A program made the translations under genes and the position numbers. This document shows positions 34,047-43,010 of a stretch of DNA of 64,000 nt, piece by piece. The stretch's first letter is position 1. Each line of letters begins with the position of its first letter. The notes under the pieces were generated by a model that saw only the letters and a list, made by a program, of their open reading frames with translations, was not told the origin of the DNA and did not search any database. Source of the stretch: Thalassocella blandensis (GTDB taxonomy: Bacteria > Pseudomonadota > Gammaproteobacteria > Pseudomonadales > Cellvibrionaceae); assembly GCA_902141825.1 (NCBI GenBank), contig CABFPG010000003.1, positions 558,001 through 622,000 on the forward strand, read 5' to 3'.

Positions 34047-34363
34047 ATTTCAACCAGCTCGACCGTCTGAACACGCAATATTCTGCCAGGAGACTTCATC
34101 CCCGCGCCACATTTTGGTAAAGTGCCGAGCATTACAAAGAGAAGCAAAAGCAATTCTCAATATCATAATTTCGGCACACCTTAAGCATTCTAAAAAGCAA
34201 TCTGAATAAGAACTCTGAAATGACCTCTTACTCCGACTCGCCAAGTAAAGAATTTCAGTTTCCATTCGTTTTTTGCCTCTAACATTTGCATTTGATGTTA
34301 TTGGAGAAAGACTATCGGATTAAAAGTTATCGTTATTATTGAAGCAGAGGTAAAAAGAGCTCT
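34047..34363. other. panB-ppc intergenic region
   Basis: About 317 bp. I see no gene, no panC remnant and no clear terminator. It should contain the ppc promoter; no -35/-10 pair is convincing. Confidence 0.5.
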
Positions 34364-36979
34364 ATGGAAAAACTACCTGAAACCCTGAGAGATAATGTTC
34401 GCCTGCTGGGAGAACTTCTCGGTGAGACCTTGTTAGAACACGAAGGCCCGAAACTGTTTAAAAAGGTCGAGGAAATTCGCGCTATTTCCAAAAACCTCGC
34501 CAAAACCGATGCCGGGGATTACAAACCCCTGATACAACTGCTCAGCCAACTTGAAGACAAAGACATACTGCCCATCGCGCGTGCCTTTAATCAGTTTTTG
34601 AACCTGGCTAACATTGCCGAACAAGAATACATTTGCAGCGCGGAAGCACAGGCGGACTCGGGACTGGATGACCTCCTGCAAAACCTGACAGAAGATCTGG
34701 GTAAAGACGAGCTGGTTGATGTGATTAGCAACCTGCGGATGGAGCTGGTACTGACCGCGCACCCGACTGAAGTCACACGCCGCACCTTGATCCGTAAATA
34801 TGAATCCATTGCCAACTCCCTGTCAGACATGTCCCGCAATGACTTACTGGACTATGAGCGCGACAAAATTCAAGGCCGTCTACACCGACTCATCGAAGAA
34901 ATCTGGAGTACAGATGAGATTCGCATTACCCGCCCAACCGCTGTCGACGAGGCGAAGTGGGGATTTACTGCCGTTGAAAACAGCCTGTGGAAAGCCGTAC
35001 CGGATTTTATTCGCCAATTCGATCGCATCAGCCGACGCCATTTAGGCAAAGGGTTACCTCTGGACTTCCAGCCGTTTCTGTTTTATTCCTGGATGGGTGG
35101 AGACCGCGACGGCAACCCAAACGTTACCCACAAAGTCACTGAAGAAGTTATCCTGCTGGGTCGCTGGAAAGCGGCAGAACTTTACTTTAACGACATCCAT
35201 AATCTCGCCGGCGACTTGAGCATGAACACGGCATCGAAGGAATTATGGGAAAAAGTGGGTAAAGACAGCACCATGCCCTACCGGGACATGCTAAGCGGAC
35301 TGGCGAAAAAGCTGAAAGCAACGCTGGACTGGGTAGAAGAGCGCCTGGAACATGACATGCTTGAGCCAGAATGGGTAATCTCTTCGCGCAAAGAGCTGCT
35401 TGAGCCACTGATGCTGTGCTACACCTCGCTTAACGAACAAGGCTACGAGCATATCGCGAACGGTCCGCTAACTGACACCATTCGACGAATTTACGCCTTC
35501 GGCATTAACTTGTTACCGCTGGACATTCGCCAGGATGGTGATCGCCATGTTCAAGTCCTGGATGAACTCACAGAATACCTGGATCTGGGCCACTACCGTG
35601 AATGGAGTGAGGAACAACGCCAGGCCTTCCTGTTGGAACAATTACAGAGCCGTCGCCCGCTGCTTCCGAGCAACTGGAAAGTTTCTGACGAATCAGCCGA
35701 AGTCATCGCAACGTGTAAAGTCATCGCCCAGCAGCCGGTTGAAACACTATCGCAATATGTCATTTCCATGGCGCAGCAACCCTCCGACGTACTGGCCGTT
35801 GCGCTACTGCTTAAAGAATGTGGTGTTCACTGGCAAATGCCAATTGTTCCCCTGTTCGAAACGCTGGACGACCTCGATCGCGCACCAAAAGTGATGAATG
35901 CACTTTGGCAAATGCACTGGTACCAAGGCTATTGCCAAGGCCACCAGACGGTGATGATAGGCTACTCGGATTCGGCGAAAGATGCCGGAAAGTTTGCAGC
36001 TAACTGGGCCCAATACAAGTCACAGGAAAAACTCGTCAGCCTGGCGGAGCAACACGAAATTCAAATGACCCTGTTCCACGGTCGCGGAGGCACCGTGGGC
36101 CGAGGTGGCGGTCCAGTTGAGAAAGCCATGGCATCTCAACCGCCCGGGTCAGTTAATGGCCGTATTCGGGTGACAGAGCAAGGCGAAATGATTCGCTACA
36201 AGTTTGGTCTGCCGCGCCTGGCACTCAAAAGCTTAAACAGCTATGTTCAAGCCACTTTAAAAGCAACCGTACTGCCTAGCCCGGCACCGCAACAGGAATG
36301 GCGAGACCTGATAGAAACCATGTCGGAACAAAGCCTGAAAGCCTACCGTGGAGTTGTACGTGAAAATCCAAACTTTGTTCCCTACTTCCGCAGCCTGACG
36401 CCGGAACAGGAACTGGGCAAACTGGCACTGGGCTCGCGCCCGGCAAAGCGCAAAGCCACAGGTGGTGTTGAGAGTTTACGCGCAATCCCCTGGGTATTCG
36501 CCTGGACACAAGTACGACTAAACCTGCCGAGCTGGCTGGGCACTTTGCAAGCCCTGCAATACGCGCAGGAAAACGCACCAGAAACCCTTGCAACTATGGT
36601 GCAGGACTGGCCTTTCTTCGCCAGTTTCCTCGACTTACTGGAAATGGTGGTAGGCAAAGCAGATGGCGCCATTTGTGCCCACTACGAAAAGCAACTTGTC
36701 GCAGAAGATCTACGCGATTTTGGTGGTGCATTGAGAGACGACCTGCAAAGCCTGGAAACCAACCTCAACACGATCAAAGGGCAAGAACACGTACTCACAG
36801 ACAACCCCATGCTGCAGCAGTCCCTAAGTGTACGCAAACCCTATATCGACCCGCTCAACTACCTTCAAGCCGAACTCCTGCGTCGTGAACGACGTGCTGG
36901 AGAAATCAGTGCCGAGCTTGAACGAGCACTTAAGGTAACAATAGCGGGTATTGCGGCGGGGATGCGTAACACCGGTTAA
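34364..36979 (+). CDS. ppc: Phosphoenolpyruvate carboxylase
   Basis: An 871-residue anaplerotic enzyme that converts PEP and bicarbonate to oxaloacetate. Catalytic motifs are VLTAHPTEVTRRT (near residue 130, catalytic His), GGDRDGNPNVT, GYSDSAKDAGKFAANW (near 530), FHGRGGTVGRGGGP (near 570) and the C-terminal MRNTG that closes the active site. Length is normal. It appears to be a single-gene unit between panB and dxs, with hairpins on its 3' side. Confidence 0.97.
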   Translation: MEKLPETLRDNVRLLGELLGETLLEHEGPKLFKKVEEIRAISKNLAKTDAGDYKPLIQLLSQLEDKDILPIARAFNQFLNLANIAEQEYICSAEAQADSGLDDLLQNLTEDLGKDELVDVISNLRMELVLTAHPTEVTRRTLIRKYESIANSLSDMSRNDLLDYERDKIQGRLHRLIEEIWSTDEIRITRPTAVDEAKWGFTAVENSLWKAVPDFIRQFDRISRRHLGKGLPLDFQPFLFYSWMGGDRDGNPNVTHKVTEEVILLGRWKAAELYFNDIHNLAGDLSMNTASKELWEKVGKDSTMPYRDMLSGLAKKLKATLDWVEERLEHDMLEPEWVISSRKELLEPLMLCYTSLNEQGYEHIANGPLTDTIRRIYAFGINLLPLDIRQDGDRHVQVLDELTEYLDLGHYREWSEEQRQAFLLEQLQSRRPLLPSNWKVSDESAEVIATCKVIAQQPVETLSQYVISMAQQPSDVLAVALLLKECGVHWQMPIVPLFETLDDLDRAPKVMNALWQMHWYQGYCQGHQTVMIGYSDSAKDAGKFAANWAQYKSQEKLVSLAEQHEIQMTLFHGRGGTVGRGGGPVEKAMASQPPGSVNGRIRVTEQGEMIRYKFGLPRLALKSLNSYVQATLKATVLPSPAPQQEWRDLIETMSEQSLKAYRGVVRENPNFVPYFRSLTPEQELGKLALGSRPAKRKATGGVESLRAIPWVFAWTQVRLNLPSWLGTLQALQYAQENAPETLATMVQDWPFFASFLDLLEMVVGKADGAICAHYEKQLVAEDLRDFGGALRDDLQSLETNLNTIKGQEHVLTDNPMLQQSLSVRKPYIDPLNYLQAELLRRERRAGEISAELERALKVTIAGIAAGMRNTG

Positions 36980-36990
36980 TCGGTGCTTTT
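36970..36990 (+). terminator. Weak terminator overlapping the ppc stop
   Basis: CACCG, loop GTTAAT (contains the stop codon), CGGTG, then CTTTTAAT. A short stem; possible attenuating terminator. Confidence 0.45.
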
Positions 36991-37028
36991 AATAGCGTGT
37001 CCGAAACAATACAATTAGGCGTTTTGGT

Positions 37029-37056
37029 TGGCCGCAAGTTGAAGAACTTGCGGCCA
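37029..37056. promoter_or_regulatory. Strong hairpin 20 bp upstream of dxs
   Basis: A perfect 12-bp stem TGGCCGCAAGTT/AACTTGCGGCCA with loop GAAG (a GNRA-like tetraloop). No T run follows on either strand. It may stabilise the 5' end of the dxs mRNA or modulate ribosome access. Confidence 0.6.
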
Positions 37057-37076
37057 CTTTATAGTCAAAGTGATAC

Positions 37077-39026
37077 ATGTTTGAAACCATCCCATTACAA
37101 CGCCCCGACACGCCTCTATTAGATGCGATTGACGATCCGGCAAAACTGCGCGAGCTGGACCCAGGCCAACTGTCTGAACTGGCGAATCAGCTGCGTGCGT
37201 ATCTTCTTTATACCGTGGGTCAAACTGGCGGGCATTTTGGCGCCGGCCTGGGCGTGGTGGAACTTACCATTGCGCTGCATTATGTACTCAACACACCCGA
37301 TGATCGAATAGTCTGGGATGTAGGGCATCAAACCTACCCTCATAAGATCCTCACCGGCCGTCGTGATGCCATGAGCACCATACGTCAGCTCAATGGTCTC
37401 GCAGGCTTCCCCAAGCGCAGTGAAAGCGTATTTGATACGTTTGGTGTGGGTCATTCCAGCACCTCTATCAGTGCCGCTTTAGGCATGCGCGAAGCCAATG
37501 CTCTGCAGCAAATTGATCGCAATGTTGTCGCCGTGATTGGAGACGGCGCGATGACTGCAGGCATGGCATTTGAAGCCTTAAACCACGCCGCGCACATAGA
37601 GTCAGATATGCTGGTTATCCTCAATGATAACAACATGTCGATCTCCAAAAATGTGGGCGGATTAGCTACCTATTTTTCAAAAATCTGGGCAAGCAAGACC
37701 TACCGCGCCATGCGCGAAGGAAGTAAGCGCGTACTGACAAAAATCCCGCAAGCCTGGGAGCTCGCCAGAAAAACCGAAGAACATTTGAAAGGCATGGTAT
37801 CGCCAGGAACCATGTTCGAAGAACTGGGGTTCTACTACGTCGGCCCAATCGATGGCCACGATATGGACAATCTAGTTACCTATTTACGTAACATGCTTTC
37901 CATTAAAGGCCCCAAACTCTTACATATTATTACCCGAAAAGGCCGAGGCTTTCTTCCGGCCGAAAGTGATCCGGTGGGTTATCACGCACTGAATAAAATC
38001 GAGCCGAGCCCCAAAGTTCGCAGCACCGAACCTTCGCAAAAACCAAATAAAAAGAAATTCCAAACTATTTTTGGCGAGTGGCTGTGTGACCTTGCACAAC
38101 AAGATTCCAAACTGGTGGCAATAACACCGGCCATGTCAGAAGGCTCCGGCATGGTGGAATTTGCCGAACAGTTCCCTGAACGTTTCCACGATGTCGCCAT
38201 CGCAGAGCAACACGCGGTTACCTTTGCCGCTGGCCTGGCTTGCGACAATGCCAAACCAGTAGTCGCCATCTATTCAACCTTTCTGCAACGGGCATATGAT
38301 CAACTGGTTCACGACGTCGCTTTGCAGAACCTGGATGTTACCTTCGCAATAGACCGTGCGGGCCTGGTCGGTGAAGACGGACCAACCCATGCTGGCAGTT
38401 TTGATCTTTCGTTTATGCGCTGCATACCCAACATGATCATCGCCACCCCAAGTGACGAACAGGAATGCCGTCAGTTATTGTTTTCTGCTTACCATTACAA
38501 AGGGCCATCGGCTGTGCGCTATCCTCGCGGCACAGGTACAGGCATCAATGTGGATGAACAAGATTTACAATTCCCTGTTGGTCGGGGCTACATCGCCCAT
38601 GAAGGACATAAGCTATGTATTTTGAATTTCGGCGTACTCCTGCCTGACGCGATTGCGGTCGCAGAAAAACACGGTTATAGCGTTTGCGATATGCGCTGGG
38701 TAAAACCTCTCGACATTGAATTAATTTTAAGCCAGATAGAACAGCACGATTTTCTAGTTACACTCGAAGAAAATGCAATCGCTGGAGGCGCTGGTGCTGG
38801 CATAGCGGAATTTTTAAACCGCGAAGGACTTGTCATACCATGCCTGAACATCGGTCTGACGGATCATTTTTATGATCATGGAAAGCGAAATGAACTATTG
38901 AGCATGGCAGGGTTAGATGCCGACGGAATCGAAAAGCAAATCAATGTGTGGCTGGAGAAACTGAATACTCAAACAGTCAAAGCGGCCCAAAATAAAGCAG
39001 AGAGCAAAATTAAACCCGTGAGTTAA
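37077..39026 (+). CDS. dxs: 1-deoxy-D-xylulose-5-phosphate synthase
   Basis: A 649-residue thiamine-diphosphate transketolase-type enzyme that condenses pyruvate and glyceraldehyde 3-phosphate, the entry step of the MEP isoprenoid pathway and of thiamine/pyridoxal synthesis. Motifs are TGGHFGAGLGVVELT, DVGHQTYPHKILTG, the ThDP motif GDGAMTAGMAFEALNHA with LVILNDNNMSIS, AEQHAVTFAAGLA, DRAGLVGEDGPTHAG and the C-terminal transketolase domain. Usual partners ispA and xseB are absent here. A hairpin terminator follows. Confidence 0.96.
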   Translation: MFETIPLQRPDTPLLDAIDDPAKLRELDPGQLSELANQLRAYLLYTVGQTGGHFGAGLGVVELTIALHYVLNTPDDRIVWDVGHQTYPHKILTGRRDAMSTIRQLNGLAGFPKRSESVFDTFGVGHSSTSISAALGMREANALQQIDRNVVAVIGDGAMTAGMAFEALNHAAHIESDMLVILNDNNMSISKNVGGLATYFSKIWASKTYRAMREGSKRVLTKIPQAWELARKTEEHLKGMVSPGTMFEELGFYYVGPIDGHDMDNLVTYLRNMLSIKGPKLLHIITRKGRGFLPAESDPVGYHALNKIEPSPKVRSTEPSQKPNKKKFQTIFGEWLCDLAQQDSKLVAITPAMSEGSGMVEFAEQFPERFHDVAIAEQHAVTFAAGLACDNAKPVVAIYSTFLQRAYDQLVHDVALQNLDVTFAIDRAGLVGEDGPTHAGSFDLSFMRCIPNMIIATPSDEQECRQLLFSAYHYKGPSAVRYPRGTGTGINVDEQDLQFPVGRGYIAHEGHKLCILNFGVLLPDAIAVAEKHGYSVCDMRWVKPLDIELILSQIEQHDFLVTLEENAIAGGAGAGIAEFLNREGLVIPCLNIGLTDHFYDHGKRNELLSMAGLDADGIEKQINVWLEKLNTQTVKAAQNKAESKIKPVS

Positions 39027-39038
39027 TTTTCTTTACTG

Positions 39039-39090
39039 TTCTGAGTTGATCGATAAATGCAATATTCATCGATCAACTCAGAATTTGTTG
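39039..39090 (+). terminator. Long-stem terminator after dxs
   Basis: A perfect 16-bp stem TTCTGAGTTGATCGAT/ATCGATCAACTCAGAA with a 13-base loop, followed by TTTGTTG. It also lies downstream of the convergent minus-strand gene at 39166 and may stop both transcripts. Confidence 0.75.
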
Positions 39091-39165
39091 TCCTTAAAGC
39101 GCTCCTTAGCACTACAAATAAATTTAACAAATTACATTATTCACAAATCCCACGAAGTACAACAT

Positions 39166-42100
39166 CTACTCCACTGGCAATTCAGGTTCTTCCACTAAGG
39201 TGGCATACCAGGAAAATGCCATTTTCAAATACTGCTGAACAGCAAATGGCGACTGGTCTATTAGTACGTCCAGGTCTCGACTGCTTTCGCTGTCTTTCCC
39301 ATTTTCTGCTACATATAGGTTTGCAGCTTTTTCCAGGACTGCGCCTAAATTGATAGGATGTTCAAATTTAGTATCCACATTCGCCTGGCAGTATTGGGTA
39401 AAGGCAAACAGGGTTTCAACAATCGCACTTTTATAATAGGGTGGATGTACGTGTTGTGTCAGCTGGTCAATTAAACGGCCAAAGCTTTCTTCCCCTGATG
39501 TCATAGAACTTTGTGTGTATTCCGAATCCAGGGTGCATTCCTGACTGCCCATGTCACCAAAGATAATTTGCGGCGAGTGAGACAAGCTCTGCCAAATGTT
39601 TTTCAAAAATTCTTCATCGAATCGAGTAATCAATCCTCGTGCTGATCGCCACTCCAGCCAGTCTGTATCCAGAGCGTGCGCCTCTTCAGCAATGCCGTAA
39701 AGTTCAGCAGCACTTTCTTCCTGCACGTAGCTAAATTTAACACCTCGGATAAAGACTTTTCGTTGAGATTCCAGAATCCCCAATATTTTGTCGGTAAGAT
39801 CAGCGGGCGACAGTTTTGCCAGAGTTGGCAAGCCCACAGCGTTAAAATTCTTCTCCTCACATTTTGCACACAGTGCCAGCAAATGATGGGTGTGAATCGA
39901 ACGCAGCCCATCCAATAGTTTTGGGTGCAGGCGCGCTATCGAACCAATAATCACCAAAACCTCTTGCACCAGTACACACTCCAGAGGTTCTTCAATGTGA
40001 TTATTAATCGCCGTTACTATATCGCTATTACTATTGTAATGTTCACCATCCAGACGCAGGTTGTTATCCAGCCCCACCACAACGCTTAAGTGCCGCGAAT
40101 GTAACAGCAACATTCCATCGTACAATACCGATTGAGTTCGATTTAATACCGCAAAACAATAGCGTGCGGTGACCCAATGGTTATCTTCACAGGCTTTTTC
40201 GTACACCAGCTGTATTAAGTTGGCAATCGTAAAATTTTCTTCGGTACTGACACTGTCATTTAAATGTCGTTCTTTCAACAGCCTTTTCACTTCCCGATAT
40301 TGCAACTCATCCAGGCTTTCAATGCCATGAGCCTGCTGCGCGGTGTAACGGGAAACAAATTCCAAACCCACACCTTTTAATTTCCCTGGAATGCGTTCAA
40401 TCAAACTCAGCACCGGGGAATAGGCGCGAGATGTCATGGGTGTAACGCAATATCGAGGTAAATTGAAATGGTGTGTCCGCGATGCCCGACAGGCCAGTTT
40501 TGCCGAAGCATAACCGACACTTTCATTTTTCGTGCGCAGCTGAAATTCTTTTAAGGTGGAATATATGACATTGGCGTTCGGGGTTTCACATAAACGCTGT
40601 TCAACCATAAAAGTAAATACGGCCACTTCATTGTTCAACCAATGGCGACGGATGTGAGAGATTTCCTGGTCAATTTTGTAAGCCATGCGTTTGGCATCAT
40701 ACGCACGATAATCCCCTTCGTTGCTCTGAATCCAGGACAAACATAAATATTCTTTCCCGTTAATGTTATAAGTCTGCGAAGTGGACAGACTTTGCAGGCG
40801 GCGGGCCGGACGCCCCGTTAAGCCCAAGGCATCACATGCACCAAGTTGCGCGTAAGCATCAACCAGATGCGGGGCAGAAATCACTTCAACCGGATGAATA
40901 TCATCAATGCACTCTGAAATAACGCCTTTTTTTGCCAGCAGTTGTTTAACATTTTCATTTTCTGCCAGCACGACCAATGCAATTTGAGGCTTAACAAAAC
41001 GCGTGGACCGATTTCGCATTCTCAACGGATCAATATCCTGTTTGGTAATTAATCCTTCATCCAGCAATAGCGCTGTTAAGTACATGCTTTGCGCCCACAC
41101 CAGGGGCACGTTCTCATTCGGTACTCGCGGTTGGCTGCGCGGCTCTGCTTTTTCTGCCGCTATATGTTCACGCTGCAGATAGTACAATTCGGGAATCAAA
41201 CCGATACCGTCGATTTCGATCATCAAGCTTTCAATTTTTTCGCGGTAATGCTGAGCCGTAGTTTCGTTATCATTAAACAGCGCATTGATGTACAGATAGG
41301 TATAAAACAGCGGCCATTCAGACTCAACATTTTCAAAGTTTGCCAGTTCTGAATGCTCGTAATATATACGTGAACTTTCTTCTATAGCTGTCTGATGGCC
41401 ATCCCACAAGAATCGTTTACAGCCATAGTTTCCACCAAGCTTACTTAGAATTTCATCGCGGGTTTTGGTGACCAGTTTTTCATCCCCTACCGCAAAAGCC
41501 GGATAGCCAATAATACTGAGCAACGCGCTGTCCACTTCCTTACTTAAAGATTCTCGCGGCAACAAGGTTGCCAAAGTATTACGGGCAAGAGAAATAGCAT
41601 CAGCAACCGTGTGAATTACGGCGCGAGGTGAGGCGTTCTCACCAAATAGATTAAAGCCATCAAGTGCCTGTAATGCCGCTTTCGCCATTCCCAGCGAACT
41701 AGCATTGATTTCTGTTTTACCATTATTAATTTTATTGCCGCGCTCCCAAATCCCGAAATCCGGAGTCCGATAAGCACTCGCAATGTAGTACACCAGGTTT
41801 TGTACAAAATCCACTTCATTGTACGTGCATACGATACGCATGCCGGAAGCCGTCATCTGCGCCATCATCAACAAAAACAATGATGTTGCATCAATCTGCA
41901 AATGTCCCCAGGCATCGTCTGCCACCACCGGCAGACCAGTGGTCGTATCATATTTTGCGTGCAATGCATCCTGGGGGTTCAAGGTATGCTTAAAGGCCTC
42001 AACTTTGTGAGATTGACGCATCATGGCTTGCAGCAAGCCCCGCATCAATTTAATGGTGGCCTGCTCCAGCTGATCGTGACGCACTTTTTCGCCAGTCCGC

Positions 42101-42291
42101 TTATACGCCATGCTCAGCGCCCAGACACATAAGATGGAATACACATTATCCCGAACCCAGGCATCCGTATAATCGCCGTGAATATTGATGGAGGTACTGG
42201 CAGGGAGTAAACCGGTGACAGGGTGCTGGCGAGATAATATGACCGTGTCAATTTCTTCAAACAAGCGGTTAAGAATTTCGTTAGGCTTCAT
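39166..42291 (-). CDS. Glycoside hydrolase 15 / phosphorylase-kinase alpha-beta-like protein
   Basis: A 1041-residue protein resembling the regulatory subunits of eukaryotic phosphorylase kinase, which contain a GH15 glucoamylase-like (alpha/alpha)6 barrel. The N-terminal half shows the barrel motifs: HPVTGLLPASTSINIHGDY, DAWVRDNVYSILCVWALS, AKYDTTTGLPVVADDAWGHL, QIDATSLFLLMMAQM and FGIWERGNK. The C-terminal half is less recognisable. No signal peptide or membrane helix is seen, so it is cytoplasmic. Whether it hydrolyses a glucan or only binds one is not known. No glycogen genes are adjacent. Confidence 0.8.
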   Translation of the reverse strand: MKPNEILNRLFEEIDTVILSRQHPVTGLLPASTSINIHGDYTDAWVRDNVYSILCVWALSMAYKRTGEKVRHDQLEQATIKLMRGLLQAMMRQSHKVEAFKHTLNPQDALHAKYDTTTGLPVVADDAWGHLQIDATSLFLLMMAQMTASGMRIVCTYNEVDFVQNLVYYIASAYRTPDFGIWERGNKINNGKTEINASSLGMAKAALQALDGFNLFGENASPRAVIHTVADAISLARNTLATLLPRESLSKEVDSALLSIIGYPAFAVGDEKLVTKTRDEILSKLGGNYGCKRFLWDGHQTAIEESSRIYYEHSELANFENVESEWPLFYTYLYINALFNDNETTAQHYREKIESLMIEIDGIGLIPELYYLQREHIAAEKAEPRSQPRVPNENVPLVWAQSMYLTALLLDEGLITKQDIDPLRMRNRSTRFVKPQIALVVLAENENVKQLLAKKGVISECIDDIHPVEVISAPHLVDAYAQLGACDALGLTGRPARRLQSLSTSQTYNINGKEYLCLSWIQSNEGDYRAYDAKRMAYKIDQEISHIRRHWLNNEVAVFTFMVEQRLCETPNANVIYSTLKEFQLRTKNESVGYASAKLACRASRTHHFNLPRYCVTPMTSRAYSPVLSLIERIPGKLKGVGLEFVSRYTAQQAHGIESLDELQYREVKRLLKERHLNDSVSTEENFTIANLIQLVYEKACEDNHWVTARYCFAVLNRTQSVLYDGMLLLHSRHLSVVVGLDNNLRLDGEHYNSNSDIVTAINNHIEEPLECVLVQEVLVIIGSIARLHPKLLDGLRSIHTHHLLALCAKCEEKNFNAVGLPTLAKLSPADLTDKILGILESQRKVFIRGVKFSYVQEESAAELYGIAEEAHALDTDWLEWRSARGLITRFDEEFLKNIWQSLSHSPQIIFGDMGSQECTLDSEYTQSSMTSGEESFGRLIDQLTQHVHPPYYKSAIVETLFAFTQYCQANVDTKFEHPINLGAVLEKAANLYVAENGKDSESSRDLDVLIDQSPFAVQQYLKMAFSWYATLVEEPELPVE

Positions 42292-43010
42292 GCAGTATCA
42301 CTTATCGGTATTAGTAGGGTTACGGGATTCGTTATAAGTATCGTTTTTTTGGATATCGAGATTATCTGGCCAGCGGGCATCGCTGCTGATGGCTTACCAT
42401 GAGCGCCGCTCAAACATACCCGGTTTTCAGGTAAGTTCTAAAAGGCAACGTTTGGCATATTTACCTCAACAACCTTCTTCCGCCAAGCAGTGCTTCTTTT
42501 TCTCATTTACACACATTTAAGAGCCGCTTTCTGGCGATGCAGCATTATACCCTTACAATTTTAAAAATTGCGCCACCATATTAATAATTAGTTTTGCTTT
42601 AAACCATCTTGTTAATGCAAAAAATTTTATTCCCTATCGATCATAAAACAACTGAGCGCTATTTCAGTGCAAACCCAGTATTACTATTATGATGATAGAT
42701 TTTAGTCAGTCAAAATTCGCTTAATTCAATTCCTTTATTTAAAAGCTTAGCTATAAATCGCAACTTGTTTTAAGCTTCGCGCTTTTTACAGATTATATTT
42801 TCATCAACCAACAAGCTATTTTTTACTTGTCACAAAAAACAACCGAATGTGCATGTATATTCACGTCGATTGTAAATCTCACAATTATTTCACTGCGAGG
42901 GAACAACTGAAGCACTAAACTTTAGTTGATATAAGGGATTCACTTTCTTTTCATCATCATTTCGGCAGGGCATAACGATAACAAGTTCGGTAAAAGGGGA
43001 TTTTTACGCA
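42292..43010. other. AT-rich intergenic region
   Basis: About 720 bp between divergent genes, richer in A and T than the flanks. It contains no plausible gene, tRNA or strong hairpin. It probably carries promoters for the GH15-like and cytochrome genes; candidates are too weak to place. Confidence 0.5.
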
